Shown here one piece after another: positions 34,686-43,707 of a DNA stretch of 64,000 nucleotides. The DNA lies in contig CALUYE010000005.1 of the NCBI GenBank assembly GCA_944324945.1, positions 52,236 to 116,235 of the forward strand, given 5' to 3'. The first letter of the stretch is position 1; the number at the start of each line of letters is the position of its first letter. The translations under genes and the position numbers were made by a program. The notes beneath the pieces are model-generated. The model made no database searches. It had not been told where the DNA came from and worked only from the letters and a program-made list of their open reading frames with translations. The stretch is from Candidatus Gastranaerophilales bacterium. GTDB taxonomy: Bacteria > Cyanobacteriota > Vampirovibrionia > Gastranaerophilales > Gastranaerophilaceae.

Positions 34686-34716
34686 AACTCAACAAAAGTT
34701 TAATTATGTTGAGTTA
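34686..34716 (-). repeat. Right arm of perfect 31-bp inverted repeat
   Basis: Exact reverse complement of 34526-34556, with the same half-sites AACTCAACA (34686-34694) and TGTTGAGTT (34707-34715). The asymmetric centre is in the opposite orientation, as needed for inversion rather than excision. It lies 52 bases before the recombinase-like gene. Confidence 0.85.
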
Positions 34717-34768
34717 AAGTCTGTTTTGGAAGCAATATAAAAATTTCTTGGAAAGTTAATTAATAGCA

Positions 34769-35299
34769 ATGGGAATGAGTTTACCAATCAAAAACAAAGC
34801 GGAAATAAATTCCATAAAAAATTTATATAAAAAGAAAAATCAAACAAGCGAGCTTTTAATGTTCATGCTTGCAATTAATACAGGGATAGATTTAATTGGT
34901 TTATTGAATTTAAAAGTAAAAGACGTCAAAGATAAATTATATTTAAACATCAAAAAAAATAAAGTCATGCCGCTTAATCAAGACATAAGAAACCTTATTA
35001 AAGAAACCACGGACGGAAAAAAACCAAAAGAATATCTGTTTAAAAATTCGCAAGGCAGCAAATTCCACAGAACAACCATTTTTTATGCTTTTAAAAACAT
35101 CTGCCGGGAATTAGGTCTTAATAACAATTATTCCGTTGCATCATGGCGAAAAACTTTTGCATACCATTATTACATAAAATACAAAGATTTATCATATCTT
35201 CAATGGCTCTTTAATCAAACAAACATCAAAATGACTCTAAAATTCATAGATGTTGATGAAAATATGAATCTGAGATACAGAAAAGGAATCAAACTATAG
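34769..35299 (+). CDS. Degenerate tyrosine-recombinase-like protein heading the polysaccharide operon
   Basis: 176 residues, the size of FimB/FimE-type minimal recombinases, with only the catalytic-domain fold. Aligned by eye to FimB, INTGIDLIGLLNLKVKDV occupies the Arg-I region but has Asp instead of Arg. SVASWRKTFAYHYY occupies the HxxR box with only the Arg kept. LFNQTNIKMTLKFIDV occupies the GH...Y box with Gln for His and Phe for the nucleophilic Tyr. So most of the RHRHY set is missing and strand cleavage is unlikely. It may still bind DNA, for example the dyads upstream. It starts at ATG 34769 (a second ATG at 34775 is possible) and leads 7 bases into the first GT2 gene. Confidence 0.7.
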   Translation: MGMSLPIKNKAEINSIKNLYKKKNQTSELLMFMLAINTGIDLIGLLNLKVKDVKDKLYLNIKKNKVMPLNQDIRNLIKETTDGKKPKEYLFKNSQGSKFHRTTIFYAFKNICRELGLNNNYSVASWRKTFAYHYYIKYKDLSYLQWLFNQTNIKMTLKFIDVDENMNLRYRKGIKL

Positions 35300-35306
35300 G
35301 TGCCTT

Positions 35307-36188
35307 ATGATTAAAGTTTCCGTTATTGTTCCTGTTTTTAATACAGAAAAATATTTAGAAAAATGTTTGAATTCTCTTATAAATCAAACCCTGCAAGATA
35401 TTGAAATAATTTGCGTAAACGACGGCTCAACAGACAAAAGTGCCGATATAATTAAAAAATTTGCCAATAAAGATTCAAGATTTAAACTAATCAACCAAGA
35501 AAACAAAAAACAAGGAGCAGCAAGAAACACCGGAATGAAAATAGCCAAAGGAGAATATATAGGCTTTGTCGATTCCGACGATTGGGTGGATTTAGAATAT
35601 TACGAAAAATTATATAATGCAGCAAAAAAATACAATGCCGATATAGCATTGGCAACCAATATAAGAACAGGGCATGGCAAGGACAAGAAAAGATTAAATA
35701 TAACCGAAGAAAAATTTGTTACAACATTACAAGATAAAATTGATGTTTGCCAACAATGGAAAAATGAATGTCCGACAAATAAAATTTATAGACACTCAAT
35801 GTTGAAAAATAATAATATAACATGGCCCGAGGGAGTGTATTGCGAAGATAAATTATTTACAATCAAAGCCATATATTATGCCAGCAGCATTGTAGCTGTA
35901 CCTGGCGTAAATTACTACTATTATAGAAATCCAAATTCAACAGTTAATTCAAAAGCGAAAAAACATTATAAGCAATTGAGTCTTGACAAAAATATTGCGA
36001 AAAAATCAGTACTTGATTTTTTAAAAGAAAAAAATGTTCAAATCAGAGATAGAGATTTTTGGGCAACAAAATATGAATTTTCATTTTGCGGAATTACATT
36101 ATACAGATTAGAGGAAAGTTTTTCAACGGAAAAAATTTTATTATTTGGTTTAAAAATTTTTGAAAAAACTAAAAAGGATATTCAATGA
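35307..36188 (+). CDS. Glycosyltransferase family 2
   Basis: 293 residues. KVSVIVPVFNTEKYLEKCLNSLI, IEIICVNDGSTDKSADII and GAARNTGMKIAKGEYIGFVDSDDW form a complete GT-A domain with DSDD as the metal-binding motif. The C-terminal half (SMLKNNNITWPEGVYCEDKLF) carries the usual acceptor-side ED. It is the first transferase of the surface polysaccharide operon. Its stop overlaps the next start (ATGA), giving translational coupling. Confidence 0.9.
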   Translation: MIKVSVIVPVFNTEKYLEKCLNSLINQTLQDIEIICVNDGSTDKSADIIKKFANKDSRFKLINQENKKQGAARNTGMKIAKGEYIGFVDSDDWVDLEYYEKLYNAAKKYNADIALATNIRTGHGKDKKRLNITEEKFVTTLQDKIDVCQQWKNECPTNKIYRHSMLKNNNITWPEGVYCEDKLFTIKAIYYASSIVAVPGVNYYYYRNPNSTVNSKAKKHYKQLSLDKNIAKKSVLDFLKEKNVQIRDRDFWATKYEFSFCGITLYRLEESFSTEKILLFGLKIFEKTKKDIQ

Positions 36189-37153
36189 AAAATAATCTTG
36201 TAACAATTTTTCTTGTAACATATAACCACTTCGATACAATAGAAAATTCTATAAAAAGTGTTCTTGAACAAGTAACAACCTTTTCATACAAGCTTGTTAT
36301 ATTGGATGATGCATCTACAGATGGAACTTCGGATATTGTAAGAAAATACGCAAAAGATTACCCGCAAAAAATAATACCGATAATTAGAAATCATAATATT
36401 GGCGAGCAGTTAAATTTTTATAACGGATTGAAAACTGTTGACACGAAATATTATACAGTTTTAGAAGGCGATGATTATTGGTGCGACAAGCAAAAACTGC
36501 AAACTCAAATAGAGATATTGGAACAAAATCCCGATTGTTCTTTTTGCGCACATAATACTCTGGTTAAGTATTTACAAGACGATATAGAAAGGCCTTATAT
36601 AAAATCTAAAACACAAAAATACGGTTTTCCGCCAAAACGTATTACAAAAAAGTATTATATTGAACCTCATACTTCCTCTAGAGTATATAGAACAAAATGT
36701 TTGAATTTAAAAGAAATTCAAAATCCGATAGTTGCTACTTATGATATTGCAACAAATTTTTATTTTTTAACTAAGGGTAATTTATTTTATATAGATAAAA
36801 TAATGTCGGTTTATAATTATACCGAAAATGGGGTTTATTCCGGTTTAAATCCTTATACTCAGAGATTTAAGAGTGCAAATATAATAAATTTATTAAATAA
36901 AGAATTTAACTACAAATATAATAAAATTCTATCCAGATTATTTTCTACCAGATTAAATTTAAATTTTTGTACATATTTAAAAATTAAATACTTAAAACAG
37001 AATTTTGAAGCAACTTATAGCAAAATTTTAGATAAATATAAAAACCAATATTTAATAAACGCAGATATTAAACCTATTTTTAAATTTAAATTTCCAATAG
37101 GCGCAAAAAAATGGCTTTCGTTAGAGTTAAAAAGAGAGAAGGTGCGAGGGTGA
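36185..37153 (+). CDS. Glycosyltransferase family 2
   Basis: 322 residues. VTIFLVTYNHFDTIENSIKSVLEQ, YKLVILDDASTDGTSDIV and VLEGDDYWCD form the GT-A domain, with the GDDYW metal site typical of the subfamily also found at the N-terminus of the GT2-TagF fusion in this locus. The two share EQVTTFSYKLVILDDASTDG-like sequence. It overlaps both neighbours by 4 bases. The sugar transferred is not known. Confidence 0.9.
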   Translation: MKNNLVTIFLVTYNHFDTIENSIKSVLEQVTTFSYKLVILDDASTDGTSDIVRKYAKDYPQKIIPIIRNHNIGEQLNFYNGLKTVDTKYYTVLEGDDYWCDKQKLQTQIEILEQNPDCSFCAHNTLVKYLQDDIERPYIKSKTQKYGFPPKRITKKYYIEPHTSSRVYRTKCLNLKEIQNPIVATYDIATNFYFLTKGNLFYIDKIMSVYNYTENGVYSGLNPYTQRFKSANIINLLNKEFNYKYNKILSRLFSTRLNLNFCTYLKIKYLKQNFEATYSKILDKYKNQYLINADIKPIFKFKFPIGAKKWLSLELKREKVRG

Positions 37154-38130
37154 TAATTTTGGTAACCGGAGGTGCTGGATTTATAGGCTCATGCTTTATA
37201 CGGCATATTCTAAAAAAACACTCGGATTATAAAGTTATAAATTTAGATGCTTTAACTTATTGCGGCAATTTAGATAATTTAAAAGATATCGCAAATAATT
37301 TAAATTATACGTTTATTCAAGGCAATATTTGCGATAAGCGTTTAGTTTACGAATTGGTTGAACAGGCGGATTGTGTGATAAACTTTGCAGCCGAATCACA
37401 CGTTGACAATTCAATAAAAAATCCTGAAATATTTATAGAAACAAATATAAAAGGAACGCTAAATTTATTACAAGCAAGTAAAAACCTTGGAACAAACAGA
37501 TTTTTGCAAATATCTACAGATGAAGTTTATGGTTCACTTGATAATACGGGGTATTTTTATGAAACAACCCCGCTAGCCCCCAATAGTCCGTACTCAGCTT
37601 CAAAAGCAAGTGCTGATTTGTTAGTTAGAGCATATTATGAAACTTATAAATTACCCGTATTAAATACAAGATGTTCAAATAATTACGGACCATATCAATA
37701 TCCCGAAAAGCTTATTCCGTTTTTTATTTCACAACTTTTAAAAGGAGAAAAAGTGCCGGTATATGGGGACGGATTAAACGTCAGAGATTGGTTGTATGTG
37801 TATGACCATTGCGAAGCAATAGATGTTGTCCTGCATAAAGGCAAAGTTGGAGAAGTGTATAACATAGGCGGTCATAATGAAAAGACCAATCTTGAAATTA
37901 CTCGCCTTATTCTTGAAGCAATGGGAAAAGATGAATCCTCAATAAAGTATGTTGAAGACAGATTAGGACACGACAGAAGATACGCCATTTCTAACGATAA
38001 AATTACATCTGAATTAGCCTGGAGTCCTTCCGTTACTTTTGAACAAGGAATAAAATTAACAATTAACTGGTATTTATCTAATCAAGATTGGATTAAAAAC
38101 ATCGAACACAAGCGAGAGGCAACTGCATGA
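37150..38130 (+). CDS. rfbB: dTDP-glucose 4,6-dehydratase
   Basis: 327 residues from a GTG at 37150 that overlaps the previous stop (GTGA), with GAGAAGG upstream; a start at 37111 would add 13 residues ahead of the Rossmann fold. [10 protein letters not shown] binds [26 protein letters not shown] and STDEVYGSL with the catalytic DE are present, as are YSASKAS with Tyr and Lys, and [13 protein letters not shown] and [18 protein letters not shown]. It makes dTDP-4-keto-6-deoxyglucose. rfbC and rfbD are absent here, so the product goes to vioA rather than to rhamnose. Confidence 0.95.
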   Translation: MIILVTGGAGFIGSCFIRHILKKHSDYKVINLDALTYCGNLDNLKDIANNLNYTFIQGNICDKRLVYELVEQADCVINFAAESHVDNSIKNPEIFIETNIKGTLNLLQASKNLGTNRFLQISTDEVYGSLDNTGYFYETTPLAPNSPYSASKASADLLVRAYYETYKLPVLNTRCSNNYGPYQYPEKLIPFFISQLLKGEKVPVYGDGLNVRDWLYVYDHCEAIDVVLHKGKVGEVYNIGGHNEKTNLEITRLILEAMGKDESSIKYVEDRLGHDRRYAISNDKITSELAWSPSVTFEQGIKLTINWYLSNQDWIKNIEHKREATA

Positions 38131-38999
38131 AAGGAATTATTTTAGCAGGAGGCAGCGGAACCAGATTATACCCAACAACAATGGTTACTTCCAAACAATT
38201 ATTACCTGTTTACGATAAGCCAATGATTTATTATCCCTTATCGGTACTAATGCTCGCCGGCATTAAAGACATCCTGATCATTACAACGCAAAAAGATGCT
38301 CCCGATTTTAAAAAATTGTTAGGCAATGGAGACCGTATTGGTATTAATTTAACATACAAAACTCAAGCTGCTCCGAATGGACTTGCAGAGGCCTTTATTA
38401 TTGGTGAAGATTTTATTAAAAATGACAATGTTGCTTTAATATTGGGGGATAATATTTTCTTTGGACCCAGATTTTCAGGTACATTAAAATATGTATCAAA
38501 GACAGTTGAAAATTATGGCGGAGCTTGCATTTTTGCATATCCTGTCAAACAACCGGAGCGTTTTGGAATTGTCGAGTTTGATAAGAATGACAAAATTATA
38601 TCATTAGAGGAAAAACCTCAAAATCCTAAGTCAAACTATGCCATAACCGGTCTTTATATTTATGACAATAAAGTTGTTGAATATGCTAAAAACCTTAAGC
38701 CGTCTGCTCGTGGCGAATTAGAGATTACTGATGTTAACAAAATTTATTTAAACAACAATGAATTAAGAATGGAAAAACTCGGCAGAGGCTTTTCCTGGTT
38801 GGATACCGGTACACATAACTCTTTATTGCAAGCAGGACAATATGTCCAAACCATTGAAGAAAATCAAGGAATTAAAATTGCTTGTTTAGAAGAAGTTGCC
38901 TTCAGGATGAAATTTTTATCTAAATCAAAAATTTTATCAAATATTAAAAATGTTAAAAACAATGAATACTATGACTATGTCAGAAAGCTGGTTGAATGA
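38127..38999 (+). CDS. rfbA: Glucose-1-phosphate thymidylyltransferase
   Basis: 290 residues. [17 protein letters not shown] is the nucleotidyltransferase signature; [52 protein letters not shown] and [17 protein letters not shown] match RmlA throughout. It forms dTDP-glucose from glucose-1-phosphate and dTTP, the substrate of the preceding rfbB. Four-base overlaps on both sides show tight coupling of the pathway genes. Confidence 0.95.
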   Translation: MKGIILAGGSGTRLYPTTMVTSKQLLPVYDKPMIYYPLSVLMLAGIKDILIITTQKDAPDFKKLLGNGDRIGINLTYKTQAAPNGLAEAFIIGEDFIKNDNVALILGDNIFFGPRFSGTLKYVSKTVENYGGACIFAYPVKQPERFGIVEFDKNDKIISLEEKPQNPKSNYAITGLYIYDNKVVEYAKNLKPSARGELEITDVNKIYLNNNELRMEKLGRGFSWLDTGTHNSLLQAGQYVQTIEENQGIKIACLEEVAFRMKFLSKSKILSNIKNVKNNEYYDYVRKLVE

Positions 39000-40099
39000 A
39001 CACACAATTAAAAGAAAAAATATATGTAACAAAATCTTTTATGCCGCCTAAAGAAGAATATTTTAATTACTTAAATCAAATTTACCAAAATGGGCAACTG
39101 ACAAATCAAGGTCCATTAGTAAAAGAGCTCGAAGAAAAATTATCTTCATATCTGAGGGTGAAAAAAAATTTTCATTATGTAACTAATGGAACTATTGCTT
39201 TACAAATAGCGCTAAAAGCTCTTGGTATAAAAAACGGAGAAATTATAACAACGCCATTTTCGTATGTAGCAACAACTTCATCTATTTTATGGGAAAAATA
39301 CAAACCCGTATTTGCAGATATCAAGCCTGACAATTTCACAATTGATGCAAATAAAATCGAACAAGTCATTACTCCAAACACTCAAGCAATAATGGCAGTT
39401 CACGTATTTGGCTATGCTTGCAATATTGAAAAAATACAAAAAACCGCGGATAAATACAATTTAAAAGTAATTTATGACGCGGCACATGCTTTTGGTTCAA
39501 ACTATAAAGGGCAATCTTTGTTAAATTTTGGTGATATTTCTACTTGCAGTTTTCATGCAACAAAACTTTTTCACACTATTGAAGGCGGGGCATGCATTGT
39601 AAAAGATGATGAAATTTCAAAAAAATTAGACTTAATAAAGCGATTTGGTCATGATGGTGATACTCATTTTTGTTTAGGAATTAATGCGAAACAATCCGAA
39701 TTCAATGCAGCTATGGGGTTGGCTAATTTTCCATATATCAATGAAATTATTGAAAACAGAAAAACAATTTCCGAATTATATGATAAAGAGCTTGAAGGAA
39801 TTATTCAAAGACCCGAAAAACAAAGCGAATTGCAATATAACTATGCATATTATCCGATTGTATTTAAAAACGAAGAAGAGTTATTAAAAGTATTTAAGGC
39901 TTTAAACAAGGAAGACATCTATCCGAGAAGATATTTTTATCCAAGCTTGAATACATTGCCATATATAAAAGAAAAGCAATCTTGTCCGATTTCTGAGAAT
40001 ATTTGTTCAAGAATAGCTTGTTTGCCATTGTATCCTGATTTATCGGAAGAAAGTATATATAAAATATGCAAAATTATAAAAAATGAGATTAGCATTTAA
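38996..40099 (+). CDS. DegT/DnrJ/EryC1 sugar aminotransferase, VioA-like
   Basis: 367 residues. The PLP lysine is K190 in [15 protein letters not shown]. The start of the protein ([30 protein letters not shown]), [25 protein letters not shown] and [13 protein letters not shown] closely follow VioA, dTDP-4-amino-4,6-dideoxy-D-glucose transaminase. With rfbA and rfbB immediately upstream, this would aminate dTDP-4-keto-6-deoxyglucose at C4 to give dTDP-viosamine. The exact C4 stereochemistry and position (C3 versus C4) are inferred from resemblance, not proven. Confidence 0.82.
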   Translation: MNTQLKEKIYVTKSFMPPKEEYFNYLNQIYQNGQLTNQGPLVKELEEKLSSYLRVKKNFHYVTNGTIALQIALKALGIKNGEIITTPFSYVATTSSILWEKYKPVFADIKPDNFTIDANKIEQVITPNTQAIMAVHVFGYACNIEKIQKTADKYNLKVIYDAAHAFGSNYKGQSLLNFGDISTCSFHATKLFHTIEGGACIVKDDEISKKLDLIKRFGHDGDTHFCLGINAKQSEFNAAMGLANFPYINEIIENRKTISELYDKELEGIIQRPEKQSELQYNYAYYPIVFKNEEELLKVFKALNKEDIYPRRYFYPSLNTLPYIKEKQSCPISENICSRIACLPLYPDLSEESIYKICKIIKNEISI

Positions 40100-40116
40100 T
40101 TTAAAGCGAGGTTAGT

Positions 40117-40875
40117 ATGAAAGAAATAATAAATAAAATTTTTTCAATAAAAAACAAAAACAAAACACAAAAAGTTATTACTATCTTGGGTATAAAAATA
40201 ACAAAAAAGATAGCTGCAAATAATGAAAAATTTTTAATTGAGTTAAATAAAAAAATTTCCAATATTGAATTTAAACAAAATCTAATAATGGATTATTTTA
40301 TAAATTCTTCAAATGCGGCGAAAGCAACAGGACAATTAAGAAAATTTCAATTAGAATGTCTTGAGTTACTTAAAAACTTTGAAAAAATATGCAATCAAAA
40401 CAATTTAGTTTACTGGTTAGATTTTGGTTCTTTGCTGGGAGCTATACGGCACAAAGGATTTATTCCTTGGGATGACGATTTAGATGTTTCAATGCCTCAA
40501 GATTCTTTTAACAAGTTTAGAGAAATTGCAAAAAATTTAGTTCCGGAACCGGTATGTTTCATAGATAGAGAACCCGGCAGAATGGCAAGGCTTCAATACA
40601 AAAAAAATTCAAAAGCATTTATTGATATTTATTGTTATTTTGATAAAAATGAAACTTTGCAAACAAATCTTCCGTTTGTAAATCTAAATTCAAGAAAACC
40701 AATTAAAAAGGAAATTCTTTTACCTGTACAAAAAATAGAATTTGAAGGGTCTATATATTCAGCCCCAAACGATCCTGACACTTATTTAAGAATAAGATAT
40801 GGTAATTACAGTCTATTACCCAAAAAACCAAATCTTGAGTGCGGACATGAAGTCATAAATGAATATTTAGAGTAA
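40117..40875 (+). CDS. LicD-family phosphotransferase
   Basis: 252 residues. The LicD core is unmistakable: YWLDFGSLLGAIRHKGFIPWDDDLDVSMPQDSFNKF, with the metal-binding DDDLD. It begins with about 60 residues of unassigned, Lys-rich sequence, and then QLRKFQLECLELLKNFEKIC leads into the domain. LicD enzymes transfer phosphocholine or a related phospho-substituent from a CDP donor onto surface glycans. The adjoining gap contains a decayed nucleotidyltransferase-like remnant, which may once have made the CDP donor. Confidence 0.88.
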   Translation: MKEIINKIFSIKNKNKTQKVITILGIKITKKIAANNEKFLIELNKKISNIEFKQNLIMDYFINSSNAAKATGQLRKFQLECLELLKNFEKICNQNNLVYWLDFGSLLGAIRHKGFIPWDDDLDVSMPQDSFNKFREIAKNLVPEPVCFIDREPGRMARLQYKKNSKAFIDIYCYFDKNETLQTNLPFVNLNSRKPIKKEILLPVQKIEFEGSIYSAPNDPDTYLRIRYGNYSLLPKKPNLECGHEVINEYLE

Positions 40876-40889
40876 CAAAAGAATTAATT

Positions 40890-41033
40890 ATGATTAAAGT
40901 TTATATTGAAATGAGTACAGATTTATCATATTCAAATCATCTAAATATTAACAATGAATGGCGTAAACCGAAAAAAGGAGCTTGTCGTAAGTTTTGCAGT
41001 GAAAAAGCAATTGTCGGTCAACTTCTCAAATAA
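40890..41033 (+). pseudogene. Remnant of a cytidylyltransferase-like gene
   Basis: A 47-codon frame begins MIKVYIEMSTDLSYSNHLNI. It resembles the start of HxGH nucleotidyltransferases attached to PEP-mutase or LicD systems (consensus kVY..MS.DL.H.GHLNI), with the HxGH motif degraded to YSNH. The remaining 20-odd residues keep only a trace (SEKAI for TDKAI). The rest of the 230-base gap to the next gene has no open frame. It looks like the decayed 5' piece of a gene paired with licD. A short unrelated peptide cannot be excluded. Confidence 0.45.
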
Positions 41034-41106
41034 ATATTGAAAGCCGACTAGTAATCCTAATTTTAAATAAACAAGGCCTACTGAATTTATATGAAAGAAA
41101 TATAAA

Positions 41107-43431
41107 ATGATTAACAATGATATTAAAGTACAAATAGTTTGCGTAACATACAATCAAAAAGAATACATTAAAGATGCTCTGGATAGTTTTTTAATGCAAA
41201 AAACTAATTTTAAATTTGAAGTATTAGTTGGCGACGATTGTTCAACGGACGGCACAAGTGAAATTGTTGCCGAATATGCAAAACAATACCCTGATATTAT
41301 AAAACACATACACAGAACATCAAATATGGGGTGTTTAGCAAATTTTATGGATTTATGCGAAAGTATAACAGCCAAATATGCAGCCTTTTGTGATGGTGAT
41401 GATTATTGGAGCAATGAAAATAAACTTCAAAAACAGTTTGATTACATGGAAAAAAATAAAAATGTTACAATTTGCAGCCATCTTTCAGAAGTGAGAATTA
41501 CTTATGATTGCCCTTATTTGCATTATTACAAAAAACAAAAAAGGGGATTAGTTATACCAAGCCGTCTGCCATTAGAAAAAAAATTAACAGCCTCTGATGT
41601 TATTGAAGAAATACCCCATATGTCCAGCTTGTTTATCCGATGGAATATTGGACAAATTCCGGATTGGTGCAAAAGAGACGGTAAATGCGGAGATTATCCC
41701 ATAATCTTTTTTTCGCTTGGTGATTCTTATTTATATGTAATCAAAGAAAAAATGAGTGTTTATAGAAAAAGTGAAACCGGTGTTTTTTCCCAAAAAGAAT
41801 CTCAATATTTATTTTTTATAAATACAAGGCCTGAATATTTCAAATTATTGACCGGATTTATTAAATATTATGAAAAAAATTACCCGACTTTTCAAATTAA
41901 AAATTTTAAAAAAAGGCTATTAATAGAACTCTCCAATTATTTAAATGCAATCATTGAAACCGAAAAATGGGAAAAATTACTTGAATTAAAAGAGCAATAT
42001 CCTGAAATATATAAAATTGCATTATCTTTACTTAAAGAATATAAATACAAATTGCAACAAATAGATAAATTAGGAACAGAACAAGCAAATCTATTAAGAA
42101 AAAATAGCACATTAAAAATCATAAAGCCTATTTTACAATCTGTTTATGCAATAAAAAAGACCATTAAAAATTTGCAGCGGCTATTCAAACAAATTCATTC
42201 ATTTTTTGCATATTGGATATTTGCTATAATACCCAAAAAGAAAAATTTGTGGGTGTTTACAGGCTTTAATATGAAAAGCTATTCAGATAATACAAAATAT
42301 TTATATGAATATATTATAATGAATCACCCAGAGATAGAAGTTGTTTGGTTAACAAAAAGCAAAGAAATTCAAAAAAAATTAAAAGAAGCAAAAATGCCTG
42401 TATGTAAAGCAAATAGTCTTTATGGAATTTGGATGACGGCAAGAGCAAGTATTGCTCTTTCGAATCATTTTAAAATGTCTGATTATGATAATCGCTATGG
42501 TTTTAATGCTAAAACAAAATTTGTGAATCTATGGCACGGAATTGGATTAAAAGATATGCGTCCGATTGGTGATAAAATCCCAAATATGACTATTCCGGGT
42601 GTCAGGTTGTCATCTGATATTATTATAAATAAAGATGATAGTTTATTTGTTAAAATACAAAAGACATTGAAATATTTTTTTGTGGCTCCGTTTAGAGAAC
42701 TCTATGAAAAATACTTTTTAATAATTTGCCCCGGACAACAATTTAAAGATTACAACGCTATACCTTGGCAAATTCCAAAAGATGCACAGTTTTTGTGCGG
42801 ATATCCAAGAAACATAAACCTTTATAAATCAAATTTAACCAATCCGAAAAATTACAATATATTATATGCTCCTGCATATAGATGGAATCTTAATGATGAG
42901 GAATGTTTAATAAATATTTTTATAAATAGTATAGACTGTATAAATGACTTATTAGAAAAAAATAATGCTACTTTTACATTAAAATTACATCCGCGTACTT
43001 GGAAAAACTATGGCAATATAATTTTGACTGCAATTAAAGATAAAGAAAGATTTCTAATAAACAAAGAAAATGATATCTATACCGAATTACAAAACTATTC
43101 GCTATTAATAACAGATTATTCTACATTGGGATATGATTTTCTCTTAACAGGAAAGCCGCTGGTATTTATGGCTTTTGATAAAGAACAATATCAAAATAAT
43201 AATAAATTTAGTATGCCATATGAAGAAAATTGCCCCGGTGATGTAGTTACTTCTTGGACAGATGCACTGCTTTCTGTTGAAAAATCTTACAATAATCCCG
43301 GTTATAACAAAGAAATAAGAGACAAAATTTCCGATCTATTTGTGCCTAAAAAATACAATGATATCAATAATTCAAAAAGAATTGCGGAAGAAATAAAGCG
43401 AAGATTAAAAATAAGGAGAAAAAATGACTAA
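41107..43431 (+). CDS. Bifunctional GT2 / CDP-glycerol glycerophosphotransferase (TagF-like) fusion
   Basis: 774 residues. Residues 1-230 are a GT-A domain (VQIVCVTYNQKEYIKDALDSFL, VLVGDDCSTDGTSEIV, FCDGDDYWS). After a helical linker at about 270-375, a TagF/TarF-type domain runs to the end: VFTGFNMKSYSDNTKYLYEY, VVWLTKSKEI, NLWHGIGLKDMRPI with the catalytic His, LYAPAYRW, FTLKLHPR and TDYSTLGYDFLL. This should polymerise or add glycerol- or ribitol-phosphate, as in teichoic acids. The fused glycosyltransferase suggests it builds an alternating sugar-polyol-phosphate chain. RBS is weak. Confidence 0.88.
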   Translation: MINNDIKVQIVCVTYNQKEYIKDALDSFLMQKTNFKFEVLVGDDCSTDGTSEIVAEYAKQYPDIIKHIHRTSNMGCLANFMDLCESITAKYAAFCDGDDYWSNENKLQKQFDYMEKNKNVTICSHLSEVRITYDCPYLHYYKKQKRGLVIPSRLPLEKKLTASDVIEEIPHMSSLFIRWNIGQIPDWCKRDGKCGDYPIIFFSLGDSYLYVIKEKMSVYRKSETGVFSQKESQYLFFINTRPEYFKLLTGFIKYYEKNYPTFQIKNFKKRLLIELSNYLNAIIETEKWEKLLELKEQYPEIYKIALSLLKEYKYKLQQIDKLGTEQANLLRKNSTLKIIKPILQSVYAIKKTIKNLQRLFKQIHSFFAYWIFAIIPKKKNLWVFTGFNMKSYSDNTKYLYEYIIMNHPEIEVVWLTKSKEIQKKLKEAKMPVCKANSLYGIWMTARASIALSNHFKMSDYDNRYGFNAKTKFVNLWHGIGLKDMRPIGDKIPNMTIPGVRLSSDIIINKDDSLFVKIQKTLKYFFVAPFRELYEKYFLIICPGQQFKDYNAIPWQIPKDAQFLCGYPRNINLYKSNLTNPKNYNILYAPAYRWNLNDEECLINIFINSIDCINDLLEKNNATFTLKLHPRTWKNYGNIILTAIKDKERFLINKENDIYTELQNYSLLITDYSTLGYDFLLTGKPLVFMAFDKEQYQNNNKFSMPYEENCPGDVVTSWTDALLSVEKSYNNPGYNKEIRDKISDLFVPKKYNDINNSKRIAEEIKRRLKIRRKND

Positions 43432-43582
43432 TATAGCTTTATTAACAGCAGGCAAAGTCGTTTCCGAAATTCAAAATGCAATTCCAAAGCAATTTACAGC
43501 CATCTTTGGTAAGGCAATTCTGGTTTACATTATGGAATTAAATTTGAGGATTAAACATATATTTAAAATACAAGGGGATTAA
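43424..43582 (+). pseudogene. Remnant of an IspD/TarI-type cytidylyltransferase
   Basis: A 52-codon frame overlapping the TagF stop, with a good AAGGAG site. It begins MTNIALLTAGKVVSEIQ and continues IPKQFTAIFGKAILVYIME, close to the first 40 residues of ribitol-5-phosphate or methylerythritol-phosphate cytidylyltransferases (ialltAGG.GsRm....PKQf....gKpIlvyt.e). The GGxGxRM nucleotide loop is corrupted (GKVVSEI) and the frame ends after 52 codons of an expected 230 or so. An intact copy would have supplied CDP-ribitol for the TagF-like enzyme. Confidence 0.6.
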
Positions 43583-43596
43583 AAGTTCAAAATTCA

Positions 43597-43695
43597 ATGT
43601 TAAACCCCGCTATACCAATGGTACTTGGTTGGAAATCAAAATTCAAACTAAACGAAGCGGTTGAACAAGTATACACAATAAGAACAATTGTTTGA
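43597..43695 (+). pseudogene. Remnant of an NAD-dependent epimerase/dehydratase C-terminus
   Basis: A 32-codon frame reading MVLGWKSKFKLNEAVEQVYT matches the end of short-chain sugar epimerases (lGWkPk.sLeEGi..ty.w). No Rossmann-fold part is left. It directly follows the cytidylyltransferase remnant, suggesting one deletion removed the end of one gene and most of the next. The 276-base gap contains nothing else. Confidence 0.45.
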
Positions 43696-43707
43696 AAAGG
43701 AACAGAA

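Noticed and set aside
34526..34716. Inverted repeats as ends of an insertion sequence or MITE
   Set aside because: The enclosed 129 bases encode nothing, no target-site duplication was seen, and the arms are internally dyadic like recombinase or operator sites; a MITE is not fully excluded.
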